From contig NZ_ONZF01000012.1 of assembly GCF_900302445.1 (NCBI RefSeq), forward strand, positions 48,105-112,104: a stretch of 64,000 bases of DNA, read 5' to 3'. Each line of letters starts with the position of its first letter. Position 1 is the stretch's first letter. Source of the DNA: Palleronia abyssalis (GTDB lineage Bacteria; Pseudomonadota; Alphaproteobacteria; Rhodobacterales; Rhodobacteraceae). A program made the position numbers and the translations under genes. Below the pieces are notes generated by a model. That model worked only from the letters and a program-made list of their open reading frames with translations. It did not search any database and had not been told where the DNA came from. This document shows, piece by piece, positions 9,812-18,807 of the stretch.

Positions 9812-9880
9812 GCGGCGGCGTTGTCCTTCGCGGTGTTCGCGCGTAAGCCGATCCCGACTGCAAACGGCACGGAGGTTCCG

Positions 9881-10552
9881 ATGGCACGGACACTGGAAAG
9901 CAAGCGCAAGGGGCCGGCACCCGGTACTGCCAGATCGATCGTGGTCTTCTTGCACGGATACGGCGCGGACGGTGCCGACCTTCTGGGACTTGCCGATCCG
10001 TTGTCGGAACACATGCCCGGAACGGCGTTTCACGCGCCCGATGCGCCTGAAAGGTCGGTGGTCAATCCGATGGGGTATCAGTGGTTTCCGATCCCCTGGC
10101 TCGACGGGTCCGACCCGGTGGAAGCGGATGCCGCGATGGATCGGGCCGCCCACGATCTGGATGGCTACCTGTCCCGCGTGCTGGAGGACGAAGGCCTGGA
10201 CGCCGATCGAATGGTCGTCGTCGGCTTCAGTCAGGGCACGATGATGGCGCTGCATGTCGTGTTGCGCCGGGCCGAATCCGTGGCCGGGATCGTCGGCTTC
10301 TCGGGTCGTCTTTTGCGCCCCGAAAGCCTGGTAGACGAAATCACAAGCCGCCCGCCCGTTCTTCTTGTCCACGGCGATCAGGACGACGTGGTGCCGCCCC
10401 AGTCGTTGCCCGCCGCGGCTGAGGCGTTGCAAGGCGCCGGTCTGGACGTGTTCGCCCATGTCTCGAAAGGAACGGCCCACGGCATCGCTCCGGACGGCCT
10501 TTCCGTCGCACTGGCCTTCATGCGGGATCGCCTCGACCTCGAAGGTGGTTAA
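9881..10552 (+). CDS. Alpha/beta-hydrolase, carboxylesterase/phospholipase type
   Basis: Cytoplasmic serine hydrolase of 223 residues. The fold shows VVFLHGYGADGADL (oxyanion region), nucleophile elbow GFSQGTMMAL, acid residue in VHGDQDDVVPP and His in GTAHGIAPDG, the triad of the YpfH/carboxylesterase group. The ATG at 9881 has GGAGG six bases upstream; an alternative TTG at 9821 has no such site. Substrate unknown. The IS1595-type element is inserted about 30 bases after the stop and probably removed the original downstream context. Confidence 0.88.
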   Translation: MARTLESKRKGPAPGTARSIVVFLHGYGADGADLLGLADPLSEHMPGTAFHAPDAPERSVVNPMGYQWFPIPWLDGSDPVEADAAMDRAAHDLDGYLSRVLEDEGLDADRMVVVGFSQGTMMALHVVLRRAESVAGIVGFSGRLLRPESLVDEITSRPPVLLVHGDQDDVVPPQSLPAAAEALQGAGLDVFAHVSKGTAHGIAPDGLSVALAFMRDRLDLEGG

Positions 10553-10574
10553 TCCGCCCTTAGGAATGTGTGGT

Positions 10575-10582
10575 TAAATTTA
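10575..10582. repeat. Target-site duplication (left copy), TAAATTTA
   Basis: Eight-base direct repeat abutting the left end of the IS; the right copy is at 12273-12280. The octamer is itself palindromic. Confidence 0.9.
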
Positions 10583-10635
10583 GGGGGTGTCCGCAAAACG
10601 TGTTGGGCGTGAATGTTTGGGTCAACCGATCAACT

Positions 10636-11103
10636 TCATCTCGGCGCTGCGGACCTGTTGAAGCACCGCATCCAGAATCGATGGAAAACGAAGACGATGA
10701 GTAGAACCACCGGCAGAATGAGAGCTGAGCATGCCGCGAGAATTATCGAGAGCCCGGGAAGGCTGTAGTAGTCCTCACCGGCCAGAGGCCAGAAAGCCAA
10801 ATGAAGAAGTGCGCTGGAGATCACGATGGCCACGCCCGCGAGCAAGCATGACGGAAGCATTCGTTCAGGCGCAAGACCATGACGACGCAAGCCTCTGGCA
10901 AGAACGATAGTCGAGGCAGGGACGCCCGGGCCAAACGCCACACACATTATCGTCGCGATTTCATTCAGACGGCTTTCGATACCTGCGTGATATGCCAAAC
11001 TTCCAAGTGCTGGGGCACTGAAGATCACGGCGTGAACGAGCGCTGCGATGATGGTGGCTTTGCCGCTCGAAATGAGGGCCGGATGCTTGGAGCGAAGTGG
11101 CAA
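10636..11103 (-). CDS. Small integral membrane protein, IS passenger
   Basis: Predicted protein of 155 residues starting at TTG with GGAG about eight bases upstream. Four hydrophobic segments are visible: about 17-35 (TIIAALVHAVIFSAPAL), 45-65 (EIATIMCVAFGPGVPAS), 84-107 (LLAGVAIVISSALLHLAFWPL) and 118-145 (LSIILAACSALILPVVLLIVF). No recognisable catalytic motif. It lies inside the IS between the transposase end and the terminal repeat, so it travels with the element. IS1595 elements are known to carry passenger genes. I do not recognise the family. Confidence 0.6.
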   Translation of the reverse strand: MPLRSKHPALISSGKATIIAALVHAVIFSAPALGSLAYHAGIESRLNEIATIMCVAFGPGVPASTIVLARGLRRHGLAPERMLPSCLLAGVAIVISSALLHLAFWPLAGEDYYSLPGLSIILAACSALILPVVLLIVFVFHRFWMRCFNRSAAPR

Positions 11104-11194
11104 CGGAAAGATCTCCAGAGGTTGGATACACTGGATGTGGTCCCGCAGCTAACGGCACGGAAATCGCGAGGCCAGCGGAAGGCCCGCCCGCCTT

Positions 11195-12206
11195 TTACGA
11201 CAGTCGAATAATATCTGCGGGATTCATTCCCGCCAGCCGCACTTCCAGCCATCGGATGTAGCCGTTGAGGTTCTTCGTCGCCGGCCCACAGAACGGCTCG
11301 ATGAACTTGCCATAGCGAGCGTGGAGCGAGTTCACGTTCTGGATGTGATAGCAGCCTGACGCGACACGGGTTCCGGGCTTGCTCCCGACCACGAAATGCT
11401 CCAGGCCGCGCGCCGCCGCGAGATCCTTGTAGCCATTGCCACCATCCGAGCAGAGCACGGCATCGCCCGGCACGAGGGGGGTTCATGGCGCGCTCCACGG
11501 TGGCGCTCTTGCGGTTCGGCAGTCGCCGGAAGAGGCGAGAACCACCGCGATCAGCGACGGTGAGAATAGGGAGCTGCCACCGCGAGAGGCCGCGCATCAT
11601 CTTCAGCCCTTGCGTCGTGAAGTCTTCCCACCGTGGGCGCGGTGGCTTTGGAATGTTCTTCGGATCGGCGAAATGCCGGACCCATTCGCGCGATCCCTTC
11701 CGGGACTCCCGTTGGTAGGTCTCATCCGCCTCGATGATCCCCGCGAATGTCGCCGCCACGCTGCTGCTTCCGATGATCGAGAACACGAGCATCCGCCAGC
11801 GCCAGATCGTGTATTTGTTGAGGTCGAGCTGCTTGGCCAGCTTGCGCACCGATTGAGGCGCGGGGCTGCCCAGCATATCCATCAGTGCCTCCATGAACAG
11901 GTCGGGGCGATGGATGCGGCCGATAGTGCTCCCGGTTCGTCCTGAATAGGTCTTTTCGCAACCGGAGCATCGGTAGCGCTGGACCCTGGTCCGAGTGCGG
12001 CCCCACTTCTGGCGTCGCTCATCGCAGCAGAAGGGGCACTTGTGTTCTCTGTTTGTCCGTGCTTCGATCTCGGAGATCGCTTCCGTCTTTCGCCGGAGAT
12101 CACGAATCTTCGTCTGGGCATCCTCGATCTGGGCCGGGTTCAGGTTGTCGAGAGCATCGAGAAGACGGCGAAAGTCGTGATGTAGCAAGGGCATCCTCCG
12201 CAGCAA
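11195..12206 (-). pseudogene. IS1595-family transposase, frameshifted
   Basis: The two halves lie in different frames. The first half (12206 down to about 11480) has a zinc-ribbon (CPFCCDERRQKWG, YRCSGCEKTYS), a helix-turn-helix region and the first acidic residue in GIIEADETYQ. The second half (ending at 11195) has LCSDGGNGYK and HIQNVNSLHARYG, the ISXO2-like catalytic core. They join at a run of six G at 11476-11481 on the + strand; five bases in the run would restore one frame (MNPLVPGDAVLC). This is a disabling indel, a sequencing error or, less likely, programmed slippage. Confidence 0.88.
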
Positions 12207-12450
12207 AAGCAGAGTAATATAGGCTCTCCATCGTTAAGGCGAAGCGAACCAACACGGTTTGCGGACACCCCCTAAATTTATGGTCGGGAGTTGAGCGGCG
12301 TCAGGCAAGCGCGCTTTCGATGCGACAATTCCGCGTGAAGGTGGGACGCTATTGCCACGTGCTCTTGCGTATGACGTTTTTTGACGTCAATCGGGGCACC
12401 AAGTTTTGTCCCGATATCGCTAACCGGCCAGTGGCCGGAGGAGACTTGTG

Positions 12451-14832
12451 ATGAAAGATGTACACGTGCCCCGTCCGGGCGAGACTTTGTCCGACGCCAT
12501 TCTGCAGCACCTGAAGTATTCGCTCGGCAAGGACGCGGCACACGCGACCACGACCGATTGGCGAATGGCCCTTAGTCTTGCGATCCGCGACCGGATCGTC
12601 GACCCATGGTTCGCATCGACCCGCGCGACCTACGCCAAGCAGGGCAAACGGGTCTATTACCTGTCGATGGAATTCCTGATCGGCCGTCTGCTCGAAGACG
12701 CGACCGTCAACCTTGGTCTGATGGACGAGGTCGCGGAGTTCTTCGATGATCGCTCACTCGACGCACGCATGGTCATGCAGGATGAGCCCGACGCCGCCCT
12801 CGGCAACGGGGGATTGGGGCGCTTGGCGGCCTGCTTCCTGGAATCCATGTCCACGGTTGGTTGTCCGGCCTATGGCTACGGCATCCGCTACGAGCATGGG
12901 CTGTTCAAGCAAAGCTTTGAAGGCGGACGGCAAATGGAGGCGCCAGAGGACTGGTTAACCGAAGCCCACGCCTGGGAATTCGAGAGACCGGAATCGTCCT
13001 ATCGCATCGGCTTCGGCGGTGCGGTCAAGGTGCTGGGCAACCGCACCGTTTGGCAACCGGAGGAGACCGTCCTGGCGCGGGCCTATGACATGCCGATGAT
13101 CGGCTGGCAGGGCCGTTGGGCGAACACCCTGCGCCTGTGGTCCGCGCGACCCGAGACGGTCTTTGACCTCGACCGGTTCAACGCGGGTGACTATTACGGC
13201 GCGGCCGAGCCCGAGGCGCTTGCCCGCACGATCTCGCGGGTTCTGTATCCCGACGACACCACCGAAGAGGGCAAGCGCCTTCGTCTGAAGCAGGAGTTCT
13301 TCTTCACCGCGGCCTCCCTGCGCGACATCCTGCGCCGGTTCGAGGACGAGTATGACGACTGGTCGATTCTGCCCTCTAAGGTGGCGATCCAGCTGAACGA
13401 CACCCACCCCGCCATCGCCGGCCCCGAGCTTGTGCGCCTTCTGCACGACGAGAAGGGGATGGACTTCGACGCCGCAGTGGAAGCGGCGCGCGGTTGCCTT
13501 GGGTATACGAACCACACGCTTCTGCCCGAAGCGCTGGAACGCTGGTCCATTGAGCTGATGCGCAGCCTGTTGCCACGTCACCTGCAGATCATTGAGCGGA
13601 TCGACGCGGCCCATGCCGCAGCCCATCCGGACCGCAAGGTCGTGCTGATCGGCGACGGGGATGTCCAGATGGGTCCCATCGCCTTTACCATGGCGCACCG
13701 GGTCAACGGGGTTTCGGCGCTGCACACCGGTCTGATGAAAGAGACGGTGTTCGCCGAGCTGAACCGCCTGCACCCGAACCGGATCGTGAACGAAACCAAC
13801 GGGATCACTCCCCGGCGTTGGGTCCTGGCGGCGAACCCGCGTCTCTCTGGCTTGATTACCGAGGCCATCGGAGATGGTTGGGTCGACGATCTGGAAGAGT
13901 TGATGCAGCTGGAGCCGATGGCGGACGATGCCCAGTTCCGCGACGAATACGCCGCGGCAAAGCGCGCCAACAAGGTGGATCTGGCCAACTATCTGGGTCA
14001 GCAGGGCTTGGCGGTCGATCCCGACGCCATGTTCGACGTGCAGATCAAGCGTATTCACGAATACAAGCGCCAGCACCTCAACATCTTGCAGACCATCGCG
14101 CTATGGCAGGAAATCAAGGACGATCCCAAGGGCGACTGGGTCCCCCAGGTGAAGGTGTTCGGCGGTAAGGCAGCGCCGGGCTACGTCTTCGCGAAGGAGA
14201 TCATCTTCCTGATCAACGCGGTGGCCGAGGTGATCAACAACGATCCCGATACCAGCCACCTGCTGAAGGTCGCATATCCTGCGAACTACAACGTCACTTT
14301 GGCCGAACGCCTGATCCCCGCGGCCGAAGTCAGCCAGCAGATCTCGACCGCCGGCAAGGAAGCGTCGGGCACTGGTAACATGAAATTCGCCCTGAACGGC
14401 GCGCTGACCATCGGCACGCTCGACGGGGCCAATGTCGAGATCCGCGAGCTGGTGGGCGCCGACAACTTCTTCCTCTTTGGGATGACCGCGCAAGAAGTCG
14501 TCGCCCGGCGGCAGATCGACGACCACGCGGCCAAGGCCATCGCCGAGGCGCCGCGCCTGAAGCGCGCTATGGATGCTATCGCCTCCGGCACGTTCGGCGA
14601 ACGCTTCGCATCGATCACCGAGAACGTGTCCGGCGATGACTACTTCTGCGTGGCGTCGGACTTCGCGGATTATTGGCGCGCCAGCCGCGACCTGGAAGTG
14701 GCCTATCGCGATCAGGCGGACTGGACGCGCATGGCTGTCTTGAACACGGCGCGGTCCGGGTGGTTCAGCTCGGATCGAACGATCCGTGGCTATATGTCGG
14801 ATATCTGGGGGGCAGAGGCGCTGAGCGTCTGA
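12451..14832 (+). CDS. glgP: Glycogen phosphorylase
   Basis: Enzyme of about 793 residues that releases glucose-1-phosphate from alpha-1,4-glucan ends. GT35 features are clear: YYLSMEFLIGRLL, ALGNGGLGRLAACFLES, and the PLP-binding segment GKEASGTGNMKFALNGAL, in which the second Lys carries the cofactor. ATG at 12451 has GGAGGAG about ten bases upstream; a GTG three bases earlier is equally possible. It precedes the glg operon but is separated from it by two unrelated genes and a hairpin, so it is likely transcribed separately. Confidence 0.96.
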   Translation: MKDVHVPRPGETLSDAILQHLKYSLGKDAAHATTTDWRMALSLAIRDRIVDPWFASTRATYAKQGKRVYYLSMEFLIGRLLEDATVNLGLMDEVAEFFDDRSLDARMVMQDEPDAALGNGGLGRLAACFLESMSTVGCPAYGYGIRYEHGLFKQSFEGGRQMEAPEDWLTEAHAWEFERPESSYRIGFGGAVKVLGNRTVWQPEETVLARAYDMPMIGWQGRWANTLRLWSARPETVFDLDRFNAGDYYGAAEPEALARTISRVLYPDDTTEEGKRLRLKQEFFFTAASLRDILRRFEDEYDDWSILPSKVAIQLNDTHPAIAGPELVRLLHDEKGMDFDAAVEAARGCLGYTNHTLLPEALERWSIELMRSLLPRHLQIIERIDAAHAAAHPDRKVVLIGDGDVQMGPIAFTMAHRVNGVSALHTGLMKETVFAELNRLHPNRIVNETNGITPRRWVLAANPRLSGLITEAIGDGWVDDLEELMQLEPMADDAQFRDEYAAAKRANKVDLANYLGQQGLAVDPDAMFDVQIKRIHEYKRQHLNILQTIALWQEIKDDPKGDWVPQVKVFGGKAAPGYVFAKEIIFLINAVAEVINNDPDTSHLLKVAYPANYNVTLAERLIPAAEVSQQISTAGKEASGTGNMKFALNGALTIGTLDGANVEIRELVGADNFFLFGMTAQEVVARRQIDDHAAKAIAEAPRLKRAMDAIASGTFGERFASITENVSGDDYFCVASDFADYWRASRDLEVAYRDQADWTRMAVLNTARSGWFSSDRTIRGYMSDIWGAEALSV

Positions 14833-14850
14833 TCCCGCACGAACCCGGTC

Positions 14851-14874
14851 GGACGCCGATCTCGGTCGGCGTCC
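14851..14874 (+). terminator. Hairpin after glgP
   Basis: Nine-bp perfect stem (ggacgccga / tcggcgtcc) with a six-base loop, 18 bases after the glgP stop. The T-run behind it is weak, so termination strength is uncertain. Confidence 0.55.
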
Positions 14875-14989
14875 GTCAATCTTGGTCTATCTGGGGCAGG
14901 CGAATGGAATACCGCGACATTCAATGCCTTGACGGCTGCCCTGTATGCGGGGTGACGCCTGATGTCGCCATCCGGAAGGGCCTCGCGAT

Positions 14990-15391
14990 ATGACGCCCCG
15001 GCTTCGGATGATTGCGCTTCTGCCTTGGGCTTTGGTCCTTGCAGCCTGCGCAACCCCGCAGGAACGCTGCGTCAATGAGGCCCAAGAGCCTTACAGGACT
15101 ACCCTAAAAAACCTCGCTGTGGCCGAGGGCAACCTGGCCCGGGGGTATGCGATTCACGTCCAACGCGTTCCGTACACGGTTTATGGCACCTGCTTTCGAA
15201 ACACGGGCAAGCGGTCGATACCCTATGTCTGTCCGTCGACTGCCTACCGCACGATAGAGACGCCGGTTCCCATCGACGTCGCCAACGAACAGCGCAAGAT
15301 TGAAGAGTTGCGGCGGACCATCCCGCAGTATCAGGCCCGGGCGACCGAAGTGATCGCCCGGTGCAATGCCGTCTATTCCGGTCAGGACTGA
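14990..15391 (+). CDS. Predicted lipoprotein of unknown function
   Basis: A 133-residue protein with a lipoprotein signal: hydrophobic stretch MIALLPWALVLAAC, lipobox LAAC at residues 17-20, so Cys20 would be acylated. The mature part has a few Cys residues and a helical segment with EQRKIEELRRTIPQYQARATEV that looks like a short coiled coil. I do not recognise the family. The stop directly abuts the stop of the convergent transglutaminase-like gene. Confidence 0.7.
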   Translation: MTPRLRMIALLPWALVLAACATPQERCVNEAQEPYRTTLKNLAVAEGNLARGYAIHVQRVPYTVYGTCFRNTGKRSIPYVCPSTAYRTIETPVPIDVANEQRKIEELRRTIPQYQARATEVIARCNAVYSGQD

Positions 15392-16465
15392 TCAGATCGG
15401 GCGCGCGGTAATCTCATAGGAGAAGTCGGCGGGTTTAAGCGGGTCCAGCCGTCGATCACCGATCCGGGCCTCGGGGTACATCAGGAACGGCAGGGGCCCC
15501 GCATCGTCGCTGGGAAGGCGGATGTCGTGCCCGTCATTATATGCGATCCAGTTCCCTTCCCACGCGCCCAGAAGCGCTTCGCGTGCATCCACTACTTTGG
15601 GGTGCGAGAGCGGAAGGTCCCCCTGATCTTCTTGCAGCATGACCTTGCGGACGTCGGCTGGATCGGCGGGCACCCAGCCGAAATCGGACAGAAAGACCTC
15701 GGCCCGGCAATGCTGTGCCTTGGTCACGTCATCGGAACCGGCGCCGAGGCTGGTATACCCGAAGGCTGACGGGGCGACGCGCAAGCCGTACAGATCCCGG
15801 GCGGGCAATCCGGCGGCGCGGGCCAGACCGACGAACAGCGCGTTCAGGTCAGCGCATTTTCCCGTCAGGTCGCCCATGGCAAGCATGGACCCGATATCGC
15901 CCAGACCGCAGCCACGGGTTTCGGGGTTGCGCGCCGTTTCTGTGACGATCCAGTCATAGATCCGTCGGGCCGTTTCCAGATCGTCCCGGGCGCCTTCGAC
16001 GATCCGGTCGGACGTCGCTTTCACAATGCCGTCCGTGGGGATGAGGTCGGTCGCGGCAGTGTATCGAGCCCGGTCTTCGGCGGACAGGGGCGCGACATCG
16101 CGCGGGGCCCCAAGGTCGACCGAACGTCCGCGCGTAGCGACCGTGGCGGTCACGATCAATTCCCGCAGTGCATCGCCCGCAGGCCATTCCGCGTGCAGAA
16201 ACTCGGCCTTTTCGGTGGCGACCCGGTCCACGGTCTCGGCCGTGCCGGTCCAGGAGACATCGCCCGGTCTTTGCCAAAGCGCCGCGTCCAGGGTCGGCAG
16301 GGGAACCCACAGGTCCGCAGCCGCGCCGGTGGGAAGGGCAAAAACCGTCGTGATCTCGAACCGACGCCAATCACCGGGCGCGGGGGCATAAGCGGCATGG
16401 GTCAACTTCGGAAAAATGGCGGTTGCGGCCGCGGTGCCGAGAAACGCGCGTCTGGAAAAGTGCAT
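15392..16465 (-). CDS. Transglutaminase-like cysteine protein, Tat-exported
   Basis: Protein of 357 residues with a twin-arginine signal (SRRAFLGTAAATAIF), so exported folded to the periplasm. The transglutaminase-like core (about 180-290) has the Cys in DLTGKCADLNALFVGLARAAG-type context, the His in KAQHCRAEVFL and the Asp in GWVPADPADV, the papain-like triad order of this superfamily. Bacterial members act as proteases or amidases rather than true transglutaminases; the substrate is unknown. It is divergent from glgB across 119 bases. Confidence 0.85.
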   Translation of the reverse strand: MHFSRRAFLGTAAATAIFPKLTHAAYAPAPGDWRRFEITTVFALPTGAAADLWVPLPTLDAALWQRPGDVSWTGTAETVDRVATEKAEFLHAEWPAGDALRELIVTATVATRGRSVDLGAPRDVAPLSAEDRARYTAATDLIPTDGIVKATSDRIVEGARDDLETARRIYDWIVTETARNPETRGCGLGDIGSMLAMGDLTGKCADLNALFVGLARAAGLPARDLYGLRVAPSAFGYTSLGAGSDDVTKAQHCRAEVFLSDFGWVPADPADVRKVMLQEDQGDLPLSHPKVVDAREALLGAWEGNWIAYNDGHDIRLPSDDAGPLPFLMYPEARIGDRRLDPLKPADFSYEITARPI

Positions 16466-16584
16466 CGGTTCATCCCTCTTTATCCCTGACCAGCTACGGC
16501 CCCCGGACTATGTGTGCAAGAACGGGCCGGCAATCGCGTCGTACGGCGGTTGCTTTGAGCCCAGTCCGACATAGGCTAACAGAC

Positions 16585-18771
16585 ATGACCGGTACAGTTC
16601 GCAAACCCGCTTCGATCGTTGATCCCAAGGTTGCCGAGGCGCTCCACCAGGGGCGACATGGCGACCCGTTTTCCGTCCTCGGCAGGCATGGCGGCACCGT
16701 CCGCGTGCTGGACCCCGGGGCGGAACGCATGTTCGCCGTCATCGATGGCACAGAATATGAGCTTGGCCGCGTTGCCGGCGGCATGGCCGTATTCGCGGGT
16801 GAAGTGCCCGAGTCGGGCCACTATTGGCTGCGCGGCTATGCCGGGACCGAGACGTGGGAATACGAGGACGCCTATCGCTTCGGCCCCGTGATGGGCGAAC
16901 TGGACGAGTATCTTCTGGGTGAGGGCACGCACCAGCGGATCTGGACCGTCCTGGGGGCGCATGTCCTTGAACACGAGGGCCAATGGGGCACGCAGTTCGC
17001 GGTCTGGGCCCCAAATGCCGAACGTGTCAGCGTCGTGGGCGGCTTCAACCATTGGGACGGGCGACGGCATGCTATGCGCCCCCGTGGGGCGACTGGCGTG
17101 TGGGAAATCTTCGTCCCCAACGTCACCGACGGCGAAGTCTACAAGTACGAGATTCTCGGCGCCGGGGGGCAGCTGCAACCCCTGAAGTCCGATCCGGTCG
17201 GATTCGGAAGCCAGCATGCGCCGCAGAACAGCTCGATCGTTCGGGATATTTCCGGCTATGGCTGGAAGGACGACGACTGGATGGCCGAACGCGGTGGCCG
17301 GAACGGCCGCACGGCGCCGATCTCGGTCTACGAGGTGCATCTTGGTTCGTGGAAGCGCGTAGCCGCGGAAGGAAACCGGCCGCTGTCGTACAAGGAGGCG
17401 GCAGAGGAGCTTGTGGATTATGTCCACGACATGGGCTTCACTCATATCGAGCTTCTGCCGATCAGCGAATATCCCTTCGACGGGTCGTGGGGCTATCAGC
17501 CGGTGGGCCTGTTCGCCCCGACGATCCGCTTCGGCCCCCCGCACGAGTTCCGCGATCTGATCGATGCGGCGCACCGCAAGGGCTTGGGCATTCTCCTCGA
17601 TTGGGTTCCCGGACACTTCCCGGCGGACCCGCATGGACTGGGACAGTTCGACGGCACCGCATTGTACGAGCATGCCGATCCCAGGGAAGGCTTCCACCAG
17701 GACTGGAATACGCTGATCTACAATTACGGCCGGACAGAGGTGAAGAATTTCCTGACGTCGAATGCCATCTACTGGCTGGAAGAGTATCACATCGATGGAC
17801 TGCGCGTAGATGCCGTCGCGTCGATGCTTTACCGTGATTACTCCCGCAAGGAAGGGGAGTGGGTTCCGAACAAGTTTGGCGGGCGCGAGAACCTCGAAGC
17901 GATCGATTTCCTCAAGGGCGCGAACATGGCGGCCTACGGCGCCGCGGACGGGATCATGACGGTGGCCGAGGAATCGACCAGTTTCCCGCAGGTCAGCCGC
18001 CCGGTCGACGACGGTGGCCTGGGCTTCGGATTCAAGTGGAACATGGGGTGGATGAACGACACCCTGCGTTACATGGAAAAGGACCCGATCTACCGCAAGC
18101 ACGACCATCATCTGATGACATTCGGCCTGCACTACGCCTTTTCTGAAAATTTCATCCTGCCGATCAGCCATGACGAGGTCGTCCACGGCAAGGGTTCGAT
18201 GCTGAACAAGATGCCGGGTGGCGAGGATGAGAAGTTCGCCAACCTGCGCGCCTATTACAGCTTCATGTGGGGGCACCCGGGCAAGAAGCTTCTGTTCATG
18301 GGGTGTGAATTTGCGCAGCCTTCCGAGTGGAACCACAACAGCCAGCTCAGCTGGGGTGTCATGGACAACCCGAAACACGCCGGGATCCAGCGTCTGGTGC
18401 GGGACCTGAACACGCTTTACCGCGCCGAACCCGCGCTTCATGCGCTGGATTGCGAGCCGTCGGGTTTCCAGTGGATCGAGGCGAACGACGCGGACGCCTC
18501 GGTCTACGCTTGGATCCGGCGGTCGGGGGGCACGGACCCGGAAGTCGTGGTAGCCTGTAACTTCACGCCCGTCGAACGGCCCTACAAGCTGGGGATGCCG
18601 CAGGCTGGGCGCTGGCGCGAGGCGTTCTGTTCGGACGCCGAGATCTACGGCGGCCAGGGGCGCGGCAACATGGGTGGTGTCGATGCCAAGGCGGGCGAAC
18701 GGAACGGTCAGCCCGCCGAAGCTGACGTGTACCTGCCGCCCTTGTCGACGGTCATTTTCGTCAAGGAATAA
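16585..18771 (+). CDS. glgB: 1,4-alpha-glucan branching enzyme
   Basis: Protein of 728 residues that introduces alpha-1,6 branches into glycogen. After an N-terminal CBM48-type region (QFAVWAPNAERVSVVGGFN) comes the GH13 barrel with GLRVDAVASMLY (nucleophile Asp), TVAEESTSFP (general acid Glu) and ISHDEVVHGKGSM (transition-state Asp). The family start MTGTVRKPASIVDPKVAEAL sets the ATG at 16585 although the frame is open to 16423. First gene of a tightly packed operon with glgC, glgA, glgX, malQ and pgm. Confidence 0.96.
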   Translation: MTGTVRKPASIVDPKVAEALHQGRHGDPFSVLGRHGGTVRVLDPGAERMFAVIDGTEYELGRVAGGMAVFAGEVPESGHYWLRGYAGTETWEYEDAYRFGPVMGELDEYLLGEGTHQRIWTVLGAHVLEHEGQWGTQFAVWAPNAERVSVVGGFNHWDGRRHAMRPRGATGVWEIFVPNVTDGEVYKYEILGAGGQLQPLKSDPVGFGSQHAPQNSSIVRDISGYGWKDDDWMAERGGRNGRTAPISVYEVHLGSWKRVAAEGNRPLSYKEAAEELVDYVHDMGFTHIELLPISEYPFDGSWGYQPVGLFAPTIRFGPPHEFRDLIDAAHRKGLGILLDWVPGHFPADPHGLGQFDGTALYEHADPREGFHQDWNTLIYNYGRTEVKNFLTSNAIYWLEEYHIDGLRVDAVASMLYRDYSRKEGEWVPNKFGGRENLEAIDFLKGANMAAYGAADGIMTVAEESTSFPQVSRPVDDGGLGFGFKWNMGWMNDTLRYMEKDPIYRKHDHHLMTFGLHYAFSENFILPISHDEVVHGKGSMLNKMPGGEDEKFANLRAYYSFMWGHPGKKLLFMGCEFAQPSEWNHNSQLSWGVMDNPKHAGIQRLVRDLNTLYRAEPALHALDCEPSGFQWIEANDADASVYAWIRRSGGTDPEVVVACNFTPVERPYKLGMPQAGRWREAFCSDAEIYGGQGRGNMGGVDAKAGERNGQPAEADVYLPPLSTVIFVKE

Positions 18772-18807
18772 CAAATGGGCTGAAAATCAGTCCGAAAGGG
18801 GGGGAGA

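Larger units (their letters stand above)
10583..12272 (-). mobile_element. IS1595-family insertion sequence with passenger gene
   Basis: Element of about 1,690 bp. The terminal inverted repeats start GGGGGTGTCCGCAAA on both ends and match over 24 bases with one mismatch. They are flanked by identical 8-bp copies of TAAATTTA (10575-10582 and 12273-12280), consistent with the 8-bp AT-rich target duplication known for IS1595 elements. It contains a transposase frame broken by a frameshift and, after it on the same strand, a small membrane-protein gene. Confidence 0.93.

Noticed and set aside
16576..18774. Minus-strand frame of over 700 codons opposite glgB
   Set aside because: Shadow of glgB; no domain recognised.
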